Below the pieces are notes generated by a model. The model was not told the DNA's origin. It saw nothing but the letters and a program-made list of their open reading frames with translations, and searched no databases. Positions 24,475-33,338 of a stretch of DNA of 64,000 nt are shown here, one piece after another. The translations under genes and the position numbers were made by a program. Numbering within the stretch: position 1 is the first letter of the stretch; the number at the start of each line of letters is the position of its first letter. This stretch comes from Lysinibacillus sp. KCTC 33748 (GTDB lineage: Bacteria > Bacillota > Bacilli > Bacillales_A > Planococcaceae), in assembly GCF_002237755.1 (NCBI RefSeq), contig NZ_MWSJ01000002.1:496001-560000 (forward strand), given 5' to 3'.

Positions 24475-26421
24475 ATGTCAGTAAAGGTTAATCCAAACGT
24501 TGAGCTAAGCCACCCATTATCACCATTATCTGAAATAGAAATTGAAAAAGCTGTTCAAATAGTCAAGGAACAGCAACAGTTGTCTGAACATGTACGATTT
24601 ATGTCGGTGATGTTACATGAACCTAAAAAATCAGAAGTACTAAATTACAAACCAGGTAATACTGTAGATCGCCGAGTATTTTTAGTGATTTTAGATGATA
24701 AAGAATTGAAAACATTTGAAGCAGTTGTAAATTTAACTTCAGAAAAAGTTGATTCCTACGAATATATTCCTGGTGTACAACCAAATGTAGCCTTAGAGGA
24801 GTTTGAGCAATGTGAAGAATTAGTAAAGAGCCACCCTGATTTTGTAGCAGCTTTACAGAAACGTGGCATTGACAATCCTGATTTAATTATGGTGGATCCG
24901 TGGTCAGCAGGGAATTTTGGTGTTCAGGAACATGAAGGTAAACGTTTACTTCGTGCGATTTGTTGGCAAAAACAATCACTAGAAGATAACGGATATGCTT
25001 ACCCTTTAACAGGTATTGTAACGTATGTAGACCTAAACAAAATGGAAGTTTACAAAGTAGAAGATCACGGGGTACGTCCAATTCCAACGACATCAGGTAA
25101 TTACCATCCTGAAGTTGATGAATCAATAGTGTTTAGAAATGACTTAAAACCATTGGAAATCATTCAACCTGAAGGTCCAAGCTTTACAATTGAAGGTAAT
25201 TTGATCAAATGGCAAAAGTGGAGTTTCCGCTATGGATTTACACCACGTGAAGGCCTTGTATTATACACAATTAATTACCATGACAAAGGCAAGGATCGTC
25301 CGGTTCTTTATCGTGCAGCTTTATCAGAAATGGTTGTCCCTTATGGTGAACCAACATTTTCGCATAACACACAAAATGCCTTTGATGCTGGTGAATATGG
25401 AATGGGTCAATTAGCCAATTCGTTAGAGCTTGGTTGCGACTGCTTAGGCGAAATTCAATACTTTGATGGCGTTGTAGCTGATGTTAAAGGAAATGCGCGC
25501 ACGATCAAAAATGCGATTTGCTTACACGAAGAAGATTACGGGATTGGTTGGAAACATACAGATTGGCGTACAGGCCATGTAGAGGTAAGGCGTTCACGTC
25601 GACTAGTGATTTCATTCTTCTGTACAGTTGGAAATTATGATTACGGCTTCTATTGGAGTTTCTACCAAGACGGTACGATTGAAGCTGAAGTCAAGCTAAC
25701 AGGTATTTTAAGCACTGGTACATGTGAAAATGGCATCCAAACGAAATATGGATCTGAGATTTCTCCAGGATTAAACGCATCACATCATCAACACTTCTTT
25801 AATTTCCGACTTGATACGATGTTAGACGGTGAAAATAATTCAGTAGTTGAAACAGAAACAGTATCAGAAACATTGGGGGAACACAATCCGAATAGTAATG
25901 GTTTCTATCCTCTTTCACGTATCTTTAAAACGGAGAAGGAAGCGTTACGTAATTTAGATTTAAAAACACAGCGTACTTGGAAAATTATTAATAAAAACTC
26001 ACTTAATCGAGTGAATCAACCTGTTGGATATAAAATTTTGCCTGGTGAAAACTGCTTCCCATTTGCTCATGAAGAATCAAGTGTTATGAAACGTGCTGGT
26101 TTCCTTAAACACCATTTACACGTTACGCAATTTGATGAAAATGAAAAATATGCAACAGGTATGTATCCAAATCAACATGCTGGAGGAGATGGACTTCCAA
26201 AATACGTTGAGAAAAACCGTTCAATTGATGATGAAGATATCGTCGTTTGGTACACAATGGGCCATCATCATATTCCGCGCCCTGAAGATTGGCCTGTAAT
26301 GCCAACTGCATATATCAACTTCCAATTAAAACCGGTTGGATTCTTTGATCGAAACCCGGCAATAGACGTTCCTAGACCGGACAAGAAGTGTCACACAACT
26401 TCGTCTTGTCATATACAATAA
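24475..26421 (+). CDS. Primary amine oxidase (copper/TPQ amine oxidase)
   Basis: A 648-residue copper amine oxidase that oxidises primary amines such as tyramine, phenethylamine or histamine to the aldehyde, releasing NH3 and H2O2. The cofactor tyrosine is Y388 in T384-V-G-N387-Y388-D389-Y390, a perfect consensus for topaquinone formation. Copper ligands are H438-x-H440 in SHHQHFFNFRLD and a third histidine in HHLHVTQF (about 549). The catalytic base lies in FDAGEYGMG. No signal peptide, so it is cytoplasmic like the Arthrobacter enzyme. It heads an operon with two small membrane proteins, an aldehyde dehydrogenase and an AraC regulator. Confidence 0.95.
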   Translation: MSVKVNPNVELSHPLSPLSEIEIEKAVQIVKEQQQLSEHVRFMSVMLHEPKKSEVLNYKPGNTVDRRVFLVILDDKELKTFEAVVNLTSEKVDSYEYIPGVQPNVALEEFEQCEELVKSHPDFVAALQKRGIDNPDLIMVDPWSAGNFGVQEHEGKRLLRAICWQKQSLEDNGYAYPLTGIVTYVDLNKMEVYKVEDHGVRPIPTTSGNYHPEVDESIVFRNDLKPLEIIQPEGPSFTIEGNLIKWQKWSFRYGFTPREGLVLYTINYHDKGKDRPVLYRAALSEMVVPYGEPTFSHNTQNAFDAGEYGMGQLANSLELGCDCLGEIQYFDGVVADVKGNARTIKNAICLHEEDYGIGWKHTDWRTGHVEVRRSRRLVISFFCTVGNYDYGFYWSFYQDGTIEAEVKLTGILSTGTCENGIQTKYGSEISPGLNASHHQHFFNFRLDTMLDGENNSVVETETVSETLGEHNPNSNGFYPLSRIFKTEKEALRNLDLKTQRTWKIINKNSLNRVNQPVGYKILPGENCFPFAHEESSVMKRAGFLKHHLHVTQFDENEKYATGMYPNQHAGGDGLPKYVEKNRSIDDEDIVVWYTMGHHHIPRPEDWPVMPTAYINFQLKPVGFFDRNPAIDVPRPDKKCHTTSSCHIQ

Positions 26422-26442
26422 AACTCTTAAAGGAGTGTTTAT

Positions 26443-26547
26443 ATGCTACCATTCCTAAGCATGTTGGTGATTGTTACTTTTACGGTAATCACGAACCGTT
26501 TACTAAAGCAGCGTTTTGCTGATCAGGCATGGCCAAGTGCTGTATAA
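26443..26547 (+). CDS. 34-residue membrane peptide, coupled to the next gene
   Basis: AAAGGAGTGTTTAT in front of the ATG is an excellent ribosome site, and the 34-codon frame encodes one hydrophobic helix (LPFLSMLVIVTFTVITN) with a basic tail. Its stop codon overlaps the ATG of the next gene as TAATG. It may be a real subunit, a leader that loads ribosomes onto the next gene, or the front half of a once-longer gene. I do not recognise it. Confidence 0.6.
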   Translation: MLPFLSMLVIVTFTVITNRLLKQRFADQAWPSAV

Positions 26548-26987
26548 TGCTGATTTCTATGACAATGAGTACTGCTGTTGGGATGAATATGGCTACCTGG
26601 CTTCCCGATATGGTACTAGGTGCAATAGCATCTATTATTATTTCTATTGCTTTAGGCTATTTGCTGTCAATAGGCTTACCAATGCATCTATTCATGGAAA
26701 GTGTAGCATCTAGTTTTATGGGAGCAATGATGGGCGCGATGCTAACATTAATGACTACCCAATATTTAACGTTAAGCATTATTTTCTTTACAATGATGTT
26801 TATTGTAAGTGCTATCATTTCTATCGGTGTATGGAATCGTGAGATGTTTCCTATCTTTATAAAAGCCATTCCAAAGCATATTTACATTGTGGCTGGTTTA
26901 ATGATTTGTGTATTAGTAGTAAGTAGTTTTGATATTCAAAAAGAGGTACCTGTAAAAGAAGAACAGCAGCATCATAATCATCATTAA
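26547..26987 (+). CDS. Membrane protein of the amine oxidase operon, histidine-rich tail
   Basis: A 146-residue protein with four to five transmembrane helices and a charged tail ending in HHNHH. Methionine is abundant in the helices (MAMM and [10 protein letters not shown] patterns), and with the histidine tail this suggests metal handling. Copper delivery to the amine oxidase is an attractive guess. No ribosome site stands before the ATG at 26547; it relies on TAATG coupling to the 34-codon frame. The reading frame opens earlier at 26529, but that ATG also lacks a site. Confidence 0.65.
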   Translation: MLISMTMSTAVGMNMATWLPDMVLGAIASIIISIALGYLLSIGLPMHLFMESVASSFMGAMMGAMLTLMTTQYLTLSIIFFTMMFIVSAIISIGVWNREMFPIFIKAIPKHIYIVAGLMICVLVVSSFDIQKEVPVKEEQQHHNHH

Positions 26988-27001
26988 AGGGGTCGATAAT
27001 T

Positions 27002-28522
27002 ATGGTAAAGGTAAATGTTAAACCGAATATTGAAGAATCTGGCATTCAATTCAAAAAGAAATATGACAATTTTATCGGTGGTGAATGGGTAGCGCCTGTA
27101 AATGGAGAGTATTTCGATAATAGTACGCCTATCACGAAAGAAGTATTTACACGTGTAGCTCGATCATCAAAAGAAGATGTAGAGTTAGCATTAGATGCCG
27201 CTCATGAAGCCCAAAAAACTTGGGGGAAAACACCCGTAGCAGAACGGGCACGTATTTTACTAGCCATTGCTGATCGTATGGAAGAAAACCTTGAAAAAAT
27301 TGCAAAGGTAGAAACTTGGGATAATGGGAAAGCGATTCGTGAAACTATGTATGCTGATATTCCATTGGCAATTGATAATTTCCGCTATTTTGCAAGTGCC
27401 ATTCGCGCCCAACAAGGGCAAATGACACCTTTTGATGAGGATACGGTAGCTTATCATTACCAAGAACCTATTGGTGTAGTAGGCCAAATCATCCCATGGA
27501 ACTTTCCTATTCTAATGGCGGCTTGGAAATTGGCGCCAGCACTTGCTGCTGGAAATAGTGTTGTATTAAAATTAGCAGAACAAACGCCGGTATCATTCTT
27601 ATACGTAGTTGAGCTTATTCAAGACCTATTACCAAAAGGTGTACTAAATATCATTAATGGTTTTGGTGTAGAGGCTGGGAAAGAGTTAGCTTCAAGTCCA
27701 CGTATTGCGAAAGTGGCCTTTACGGGTTCTACAGCTGTCGGCAAACTAATTATGAAATATGCATCTGAGAATCTAATCCCTGTTACACTAGAGTTAGGTG
27801 GAAAATCTCCTAATATCTTCTTTGAAGATGTCATGGATGCTGATGACGGATATCTAGATAAGGCGATTGAAGGATTAGTTATGTTTGCTTTAAATCAAGG
27901 TGAAGTTTGCACTTGTCCATCTAGAGCCTTGATCCATGAGTCTATTTATGATCGTTTCATGGAAAAAGCTATTGAACGAGTAAAGCAAATTAAAGTTGGT
28001 GATCCATTCGATCTTGAAACAATGATGGGTGCACAGGCTTCAGAAGAACAACATAAAAAAATTATTTCTTATTTTGGAATTGCCAAACAAGATGGCGCAG
28101 AATGTTTAATCGGTGGCGCCGAAAATCGCCTTGATAATTTAGATGGGTATTTTATTAAACCAACTATTTTTAAAGGCAATAACAAAATGCGTATTTTCCA
28201 AGAAGAAATTTTCGGTCCTGTATTGGCAGTGACTACGTTTAAAACCTTCGAGGAGGCAATTGAAATTGCAAATGATACTATGTATGGGTTAGGGGCAGCT
28301 GTATGGTCACGTAATACAAACGTTACCTATAAAGCAAGTCGAGAGATCCAAGCGGGACGTGTTTTTATAAATACGTATCATCAATACCCTGCTGGTGCAG
28401 CATTTGGAGGCTACAAAAAGTCAGGCTTCGGTCGAGAAAATCATTTAAAAGCTTTAGAATCGTATCAATCGACTAAATGTGTTTTAGCTAGTTACAATGA
28501 ACAGGCGCAAGGATTCTTTTAA
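27002..28522 (+). CDS. Aldehyde dehydrogenase
   Basis: A 506-residue NAD(P)-dependent aldehyde dehydrogenase. Visible are [20 protein letters not shown], the catalytic glutamate in [10 protein letters not shown], the catalytic cysteine in [19 protein letters not shown], and the C-terminal [13 protein letters not shown]. The EVCTCPSR form with QGE is typical of the AldA/ExaC-like branch that oxidises acetaldehyde or aromatic aldehydes. Within the operon it should remove the aldehyde made by the amine oxidase, yielding a carboxylic acid. GGGGTCGATAATT precedes the ATG, 14 bases after the previous gene. Confidence 0.95.
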   Translation: MVKVNVKPNIEESGIQFKKKYDNFIGGEWVAPVNGEYFDNSTPITKEVFTRVARSSKEDVELALDAAHEAQKTWGKTPVAERARILLAIADRMEENLEKIAKVETWDNGKAIRETMYADIPLAIDNFRYFASAIRAQQGQMTPFDEDTVAYHYQEPIGVVGQIIPWNFPILMAAWKLAPALAAGNSVVLKLAEQTPVSFLYVVELIQDLLPKGVLNIINGFGVEAGKELASSPRIAKVAFTGSTAVGKLIMKYASENLIPVTLELGGKSPNIFFEDVMDADDGYLDKAIEGLVMFALNQGEVCTCPSRALIHESIYDRFMEKAIERVKQIKVGDPFDLETMMGAQASEEQHKKIISYFGIAKQDGAECLIGGAENRLDNLDGYFIKPTIFKGNNKMRIFQEEIFGPVLAVTTFKTFEEAIEIANDTMYGLGAAVWSRNTNVTYKASREIQAGRVFINTYHQYPAGAAFGGYKKSGFGRENHLKALESYQSTKCVLASYNEQAQGFF

Positions 28523-28555
28523 TTTTACCTAAGAGTGAAGTGAGGGGGCGGCTTA

Positions 28556-29368
28556 TTGAGTAGCTATTATCCAATACAACCTGAATTGGTCCAAAAAACG
28601 TATTCTTATAGAGAACTGACTCCAAACAGTAAGTTAAACCAGGATATACTATTTTATTATGAGTTTGAACCAATAGACAGTAATAGTGATATTCATGTCA
28701 TTCCTGATGCTTGCCAAGATTTAATGTTTTACATGGGAAAAGATCAAAAGGTTGTCTTAGGGAATACCCCGACTACACGTGAAATTTATTCATTTACCCC
28801 AAAAGGTAAATATTTTGGTGTTCGTCTAAATCCAAAACAAACAGTTATTCAATACAATTGCGCATTAAAACAAATTATTCAACAACCGTTTGTTAATGTT
28901 GAATTAGGCTGCACACTAGACTCTAAATTTATAAAAGCTGTTTTTGAAGCAGGAGATTTCGAACAAAGAGTGCAGATTTGTAATGAGTATTTTGGCTCTC
29001 GGAAAAAGGAAAAAAGCTTGGGTGATGAAATATTCGCTACTTGTTTTGATTCTATTATTGAAAATTATGGACTGTTCTTACCAGATGTAATTCAACATAA
29101 AACAGGTTATTCTGAGCGATATATCCGAGACCTTTTCTACAAAAAAACAGGTTTTGGACCAAAAAAATTAAGCAAATTCATACGTATCCAACTCTTACTT
29201 CAACATTTTTCTTTTGAAGAGACACCTGTAAACATTGACCAATATGGTTACTATGATCCTTCACATTATTACAAAGAATTTAAAAGCTTACTTGTCATAA
29301 CACCTGCTGAATATATAAAAGAATTTTTAGGTTGGAAAAATCTAAAACGAAAGTTACTATCTTATTAG
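28556..29368 (+). CDS. AraC family transcriptional regulator
   Basis: A 270-residue regulator. The N-terminal part (about 10-140; VIPDACQDLMFYMG and GVRLNPKQ) has the cupin-like DUF6597 pattern of amine and aromatic regulators. The C-terminus holds the two helix-turn-helix units of AraC (KTGYSERYIRDLFYKKTGFGPKKL and YYDPSHYYKEFKSLLVITPAEY). TTG start behind GAGGGGGCGGC, 33 bases after aldehyde dehydrogenase. It is probably the local regulator of the amine oxidase operon. It is encoded as the last gene and so part of a feedback loop. Confidence 0.88.
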   Translation: MSSYYPIQPELVQKTYSYRELTPNSKLNQDILFYYEFEPIDSNSDIHVIPDACQDLMFYMGKDQKVVLGNTPTTREIYSFTPKGKYFGVRLNPKQTVIQYNCALKQIIQQPFVNVELGCTLDSKFIKAVFEAGDFEQRVQICNEYFGSRKKEKSLGDEIFATCFDSIIENYGLFLPDVIQHKTGYSERYIRDLFYKKTGFGPKKLSKFIRIQLLLQHFSFEETPVNIDQYGYYDPSHYYKEFKSLLVITPAEYIKEFLGWKNLKRKLLSY

Positions 29369-29447
29369 CCCCTCCAAGCTTTCACTCTTTCTTATAAAAA
29401 ACAACTTTGTGATTTGACCCAAAACATATTTAGTTAAGTAACTTCTA

Positions 29448-29492
29448 AGACCTGAGTTCGGTACTCCACCGGGCGTAGGTCTTTTTTTAGTT
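29448..29492 (+). terminator. Terminator of the amine oxidase operon
   Basis: AAGACCT / AGGTCTT closing an imperfect inner stem, followed by seven T. Confidence 0.75.
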
Positions 29493-30202
29493 TTTGTTTG
29501 TGAATGTAATAGTGAAAATACAACCCCATATTTGGAGATGAACAAAACAAATGACCTTACATAATATAAAAATAAGAACTATTTATCTTTATTCAAATAA
29601 ACACCTACTGAATAGAGGAACTCAGTCTAAGAACACCACGTCCTGTGGCAATTTATCTGTGCGAAATATCGGAGCGACAGCAACAAATGTTTTCTGTGCG
29701 AAAGCGGAGCGACAGCAACAAATGTTTTCTGTGCGAAAGCGAAGCGACAGCAACAATTACGGCAAGGCGAAATGATAAAAAAAGGAGGATGTATTATTTC
29801 TATAGTAAAAGTAAAAACCGGTACCCTTCCTAGCGGAGGAATACAAGACGGCTTGGAAGATGTTGTTTGGGACATTGATCGTTGGGAAAATGACGGCGGT
29901 AGAAGTATTGGCACGAGGCGGGGGTTTGGATAAGTGCCCTATATTAAATGTTGATGAAGTGGGAGGCAAGCTTGTCTCCCATTAAATATTTAGAAGGACA
30001 AGTTTCTAAAAATATTTCTATTGCCTGCCACAATCTTATGTGTGGGGCTTTTTTCAGCATGATTAAGCCTAATCCATTTCTCTGCTTTTTCATTTGGTTT
30101 ACCTTCAGTTTTACAAAATTAATAAACTTGTAAGGATTGAGTAAGAAAAAAGAGACAAACGATGCGTACAATTAAAGTACGAACTGAAAGGGACTGATCT
30201 AA
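29493..30202. other. Intergenic region dominated by repeats
   Basis: About 700 bases. It holds the repeat element at 29608-29760. A weak coding-like stretch (about 29806-29931, peptide fragment WDIDRWENDGG, no usual start codon behind AAAGGAGG) may be a gene remnant. There is also a CCACA/TGTGG hairpin with T-run near 30029-30058. Confidence 0.45.
29608..29760. repeat. Dispersed intergenic repeat with three tandem 35-37 bp units
   Basis: The left part (29608-29662) matches 17424-17478 at the end of bioY. It then breaks into three tandem units beginning CTGTGCGAAA at 29657, 29694 and 29729, each with GGAGCGACAGCAACAA, of 37, 35 and about 32 bases. The unit recurs inverted near 11735-11775. 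Confidence 0.85.
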
Positions 30203-30859
30203 ATGATAAAAAATAGAGGAACCGATCTTATAGCTAAAAATTTTACTGAAGAAGATATTCCATTACTTAAACAAAAGTTACGTGAAATCTGTGCACAGAG
30301 TTGGAAAGCGAAAGGGTACAAATTAACTAGCATTGCTACTCTAACTAAAGAGGTTGGCATATCAACGGAAACTTTTTTTAGGCTATATAAATCAAAAGAA
30401 GAGCTATTCCTTGAGGTGCTATCAATGATTCAAAATCAATTGAAAAAACAATGGTACTCTATGGTACAAAGTAACTCCGGTATTGAAGGGTTTAAAAAAG
30501 CTATGAACTGGCTTTTTGAAGAGTATGTAAAGCATCCTACATTATATAATTTCAATAATCCAGATTATCAATTGTTTATTATAGGGCTATCTAAAGGGGA
30601 AATTGAAGATCTAATAGAAAATGATAAGCATTTTTTTGATGAAGTTTTAGAGCATTTAAATTTAAAAATGAGAATCCCAAAAGAAAAAGCATACGGAATT
30701 TTAAGTACATTATTATATACTGCAGCGATGAAAAAAGATTCAATTTATAACAAATGCGAAATATTCAACTTTCTACTTGAGAACTCTCTATATCAAATTT
30801 TTGCAAGTTCATCTTCTTTAGCAAGCAAAAATGCAATGAAGAATCATGGTATCAATTAG
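30203..30859 (+). CDS. TetR/AcrR family transcriptional regulator
   Basis: A 218-residue repressor-type protein. The N-terminal helix-turn-helix (about 30-75) reads YKLTSIATLTKEVGISTETFFRLYKSKEELFLEVL, typical of TetR. The ligand-binding C-terminal domain is all helical with no recognisable ligand signature. GAAAGGGACTGATCTAA precedes the ATG. It heads a group with two very small membrane proteins (30890-31051, 31073-31306) within 32 and 22 bases, which it likely controls. Confidence 0.88.
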   Translation: MIKNRGTDLIAKNFTEEDIPLLKQKLREICAQSWKAKGYKLTSIATLTKEVGISTETFFRLYKSKEELFLEVLSMIQNQLKKQWYSMVQSNSGIEGFKKAMNWLFEEYVKHPTLYNFNNPDYQLFIIGLSKGEIEDLIENDKHFFDEVLEHLNLKMRIPKEKAYGILSTLLYTAAMKKDSIYNKCEIFNFLLENSLYQIFASSSSLASKNAMKNHGIN

Positions 30860-30889
30860 CAAAACAAGGTTAAGATTGGAGGAGATACT

Positions 30890-31051
30890 ATGGAAAATTT
30901 AATATTCAGCTACCTATCAATTGGACTTGCACTTGTTGTATTTATTATTGGATGGTATTATATTTTAAAAAAGAGAAAATATGGCATATATGTATTAGCT
31001 TCTAGCTTTTTGCTGTTAGTTAATCCAGCTATTAATATTTTATTAAAATAA
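30890..31051 (+). CDS. 53-residue two-helix membrane protein
   Basis: ATG behind TTGGAGGAGATACT. The product has two hydrophobic helices (about 7-26 and 34-51) separated by a KKRKYG turn, with both tails short. Placed between tetR and another small membrane protein in one direction. Family not recognised. Small paired membrane proteins under a TetR repressor recall efflux or toxin-type modules, but nothing in the sequence proves either. Confidence 0.65.
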   Translation: MENLIFSYLSIGLALVVFIIGWYYILKKRKYGIYVLASSFLLLVNPAINILLK

Positions 31052-31072
31052 ATCTAACGGAGGTAAATTAAA

Positions 31073-31306
31073 ATGATTAAACAATTAGATGCTGCTTTGA
31101 ATAAGGTGAATAAGATGGTTGGGGTAAATGTGAAAACGCCAAAAGTAACAAAATCTAGATTGAAATATAGTAGGTATTTAACAACGGTTATAGGAGTAGG
31201 AGGATTAACATGGGGGATTATGAGTTCTTCGAAGTCGTTAATAGTTCTAGGAACAATAGGTATTTTAAGTGCTATTGCAACATCTATTGAAATTAGAAAA
31301 ATTTAG
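31073..31306 (+). CDS. 77-residue small membrane protein
   Basis: ATG behind GGAGGTAAATTAAA. A basic amphipathic N-terminus (about 1-37, ten lysines) is followed by two hydrophobic helices (about 38-53 and 57-71). Third gene of the tetR group. A hairpin GCGGCTTGAG / CTCAAGTCGT at about 31351-31390 follows and may end the unit, though its T-run is poor. Family not recognised. Confidence 0.65.
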   Translation: MIKQLDAALNKVNKMVGVNVKTPKVTKSRLKYSRYLTTVIGVGGLTWGIMSSSKSLIVLGTIGILSAIATSIEIRKI

Positions 31307-31570
31307 AATGCTAAACTGCGCCAGATCAAGAGGAATAATAAACATGTATGAAGCGGCTTGAGACCTGAATTCTATAGGACTCAAGTCGTTTACTCATTTC
31401 TGGTAGCGATAGTGATTTTGGGAATGGATATAGTCATTAATCGCATAAAATGGCTTCTTGAGCTTTGTTTGTAAAGGGATTTCAATAAAAGCATAATTCT
31501 TTGAACGAAAAATTGAAACTTTTTTCCTTTTTTGTCGTATTTATTAAGAGGAATAGTAGGAGGTGAAATT

Positions 31571-32164
31571 TTGGAAGAAAAAGTACAGGGAAAACTAAAA
31601 AATGAGTTAATCGAATGGATAAAGGCGATTGGTTTCGCTATATTGGTGGCGTTTGTTATCAAACAGTTTTTATTTACGCCAGTACTCGTAAAAGGTGCTT
31701 CAATGATGCCGACACTGGAAGACAAAGACCGTGTTATTATTAACAAAATCGGTCCGAAATTTAAGTCGCTTGATCGATTTGACGTTGTTGTTGTTGAACA
31801 TGTTCTTCTAAACAAAAACGAAGAAAAAAATATTATTAAACGCATTATAGGCCTACCAGGAGATAAAATCGAGTATAAGGATGATCAATTATACATAAAC
31901 GGAGAGAAGGTCAGTGAACCTTATTTAGACCAATTCAAGAAGGAATTAAAAGGTTCTGGATCACTCACTTATGATTTTACGCTAGACCAACTTTTAGGTG
32001 AAACTACAGTACCTGAAGGACATTACTTTGTATTAGGTGATAATCGTCCTGTAAGTAATGATAGTAGAAATCCTGAGGTAGGATTCATCCCTAAAGATAA
32101 AATAATGGGTACAACAAGTATCGTCTGTTGGCCGCTTAAGCATATTGACCTTAACTTTAACTAG
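31571..32164 (+). CDS. sipS: Signal peptidase I (SipS-like)
   Basis: A 197-residue type I signal peptidase with one N-terminal membrane anchor (about 18-36) and an extracytoplasmic catalytic domain. The catalytic serine is S44 in GASMMPTL and the general base K90 in IIKRIIGLPGDKIE; GDNRPVSNDSR is the third signature. It removes signal peptides from secreted proteins. The frame starts at 31532, but AGGAGGTGAAATT is set for the TTG at 31571. It may be an accessory peptidase, as it lies in an accessory region and no secreted-protein gene is coupled to it. Confidence 0.93.
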   Translation: MEEKVQGKLKNELIEWIKAIGFAILVAFVIKQFLFTPVLVKGASMMPTLEDKDRVIINKIGPKFKSLDRFDVVVVEHVLLNKNEEKNIIKRIIGLPGDKIEYKDDQLYINGEKVSEPYLDQFKKELKGSGSLTYDFTLDQLLGETTVPEGHYFVLGDNRPVSNDSRNPEVGFIPKDKIMGTTSIVCWPLKHIDLNFN

Positions 32165-32182
32165 AATTGAACAAGACTTATC

Positions 32183-32334
32183 AAACATGACCACTCCAAT
32201 GAGTGGTTATTTGTATTGTCTTTGCTAAATCAACCTCTGCAGAAAACAGACACACAAAATGTAAAACGTTAAATAAAACCTTCATTGAAAAGAAATGGCA
32301 TAGCAAATTGAACTTTAAATATGCTATGCCATTT
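32183..32334. terminator. Two hairpins between convergent genes
   Basis: ACCACTC-CAAT-GAGTGGT (about 32190-32207) follows the signal peptidase gene. AAATGGCATAGCA / TGCTATGCCATTT (32293-32334, perfect 13-bp stem, 16-base loop) follows the convergent lipoprotein gene and, read on the minus strand, runs into CTTTTC. Confidence 0.7.
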
Positions 32335-32352
32335 AAATTTATCTATCCTTTA

Positions 32353-33018
32353 TTATTTCAAATCTATATTTCCAGACTTCGTTACAATTTGCATCTTATG
32401 ATCACCACTACCTGAAATACCTTGCAACTCCTTTTTTGTCTTTGAATTGCCGTTTAAAGTTAAGTCAATTGATTGTCTACCACTGTTTGTCTTGATATCT
32501 AATTGTAAATTAGGCTGCTCTTCATCAAAATCCACTGATACTTTACCACTTGTCGTTGTTATCTTTACATCATTGTTCAATTCTATAAAATGAAGTTTAA
32601 CATTACCGCTACTTGAGCGTATTTCGATGTCATTTTGAATTAATTCCTTTCCGATGATATTACCAGAAGATCCATCAAGAATTAATTTACCTTTGAATTG
32701 CATAGGTACTTTAACTTCTAAAGTCGGTTTTTTACTAAGATTAAATAATCGTGTAATATCAGTATCCAATTTAATTGATATCTGTTTTGAAGATTTCTCT
32801 ACTATTGCACCCGGTCCGTCATCATTAACCGTCAAATTTGCTTCTATTTCATTTGTTTCACTTGGAGAAAATACAACATCAGTACTTGCAAAATTTATCA
32901 AAATCTCCTCAATATTTTCTACAGATTCTTTATTGACGACGACTTCTTCCTCCCTTGACGAACATCCTGCAAGCATAATTAGTACTAAAAATAAACGAAT
33001 GGTTGTTTGTTTCATCAT
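32353..33018 (-). CDS. DUF4097-type beta-helix lipoprotein
   Basis: A 221-residue lipoprotein: signal peptide with lipobox LAGC (Cys about 19), then repeated short beta strands with SSGN and TSGK turns (SSGNIIG, SSSGNVKL, TTSGKVSV, TNSGRQSI), the pattern of DUF4097 adhesin-like beta-solenoids. It should sit on the outer face of the membrane; role unknown. The site is GGGGGGTGGAAA before the ATG pair at 33018/33015. Its promoter carries a MerR-type operator that matches the one of the divergent merR operon, so the two are co-controlled. Confidence 0.85.
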   Translation of the reverse strand: MMKQTTIRLFLVLIMLAGCSSREEEVVVNKESVENIEEILINFASTDVVFSPSETNEIEANLTVNDDGPGAIVEKSSKQISIKLDTDITRLFNLSKKPTLEVKVPMQFKGKLILDGSSGNIIGKELIQNDIEIRSSSGNVKLHFIELNNDVKITTTSGKVSVDFDEEQPNLQLDIKTNSGRQSIDLTLNGNSKTKKELQGISGSGDHKMQIVTKSGNIDLK

Positions 33019-33039
33019 TTTCCACCCCCCTTAAAATTG

Positions 33040-33070
33040 ATTTTATTAGATGACGTAAGGTCATTTTCAA
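33040..33070 (-). promoter_or_regulatory. MerR-type promoter of the DUF4097 lipoprotein gene
   Basis: Minus strand: -35 TTGAAA (33065-33070), 19-base spacer, -10 TAAAAT (33040-33045). The operator TGACCTTACGTCA fills the spacer. Confidence 0.85.
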
Positions 33071-33092
33071 ATTTTATACAACAGAATGTGAC

Positions 33093-33123
33093 TTGAAAGT
33101 GACGTTACGTCATCTTTTATACT
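33093..33123 (+). promoter_or_regulatory. MerR-type promoter of the small-protein/merR operon
   Basis: -35 TTGAAA (33093-33098), 19-base spacer, -10 TATACT (33118-33123). The spacer contains the perfect dyad TGACGT-T-ACGTCA (33100-33112), the same operator as in the divergent promoter. Confidence 0.88.
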
Positions 33124-33170
33124 GTTAGTAGAGCTCTTACTTTAAATTAACTTAAAAGGAGAATCCTGTT

Positions 33171-33320
33171 ATGAAGAAAGACGATATTATTATTTATGCT
33201 TGCGTTATTATTGGAGCAGGAGTCGGTTTATTGATTGATAATGCTATTCCGGGGGTATTAATCGGCTTAGGAATTGGTTACCTATTAAAAACTATGTTTT
33301 TTAATAAAACAAATGAATAA
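33171..33320 (+). CDS. 49-residue glycine-rich membrane protein
   Basis: ATG behind AAAAGGAGAATCCTGTT. The peptide is one long hydrophobic region (about 5-41) with repeated small residues (IIGAGVGLLID, GVLIGLGIGYLL). This pattern suits a two-helix hairpin or a channel-like small membrane protein of the glycine-zipper kind. First gene behind the MerR-type promoter and 18 bases before merR. Family not certain. Confidence 0.7.
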   Translation: MKKDDIIIYACVIIGAGVGLLIDNAIPGVLIGLGIGYLLKTMFFNKTNE

Positions 33321-33338
33321 GAAAGTAGGGATATTAAC

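Noticed and set aside
26529-26547. Programmed frameshift joining the 34-codon frame to the next gene
   Set aside because: No slippery heptamer is present, and a TGA just upstream in the second frame limits the window; TAATG reinitiation explains the arrangement better.
29657-29760. CRISPR array
   Set aside because: Three head-to-tail units without spacers, part of a dispersed repeat.
29806-29931. Small gene behind AAAGGAGG (peptide VKVKTGTLPSGGIQDG and WDIDRWENDGG)
   Set aside because: Coding-like, but the only start codon at the right distance would be ATT, so it is noted only as a possible remnant.
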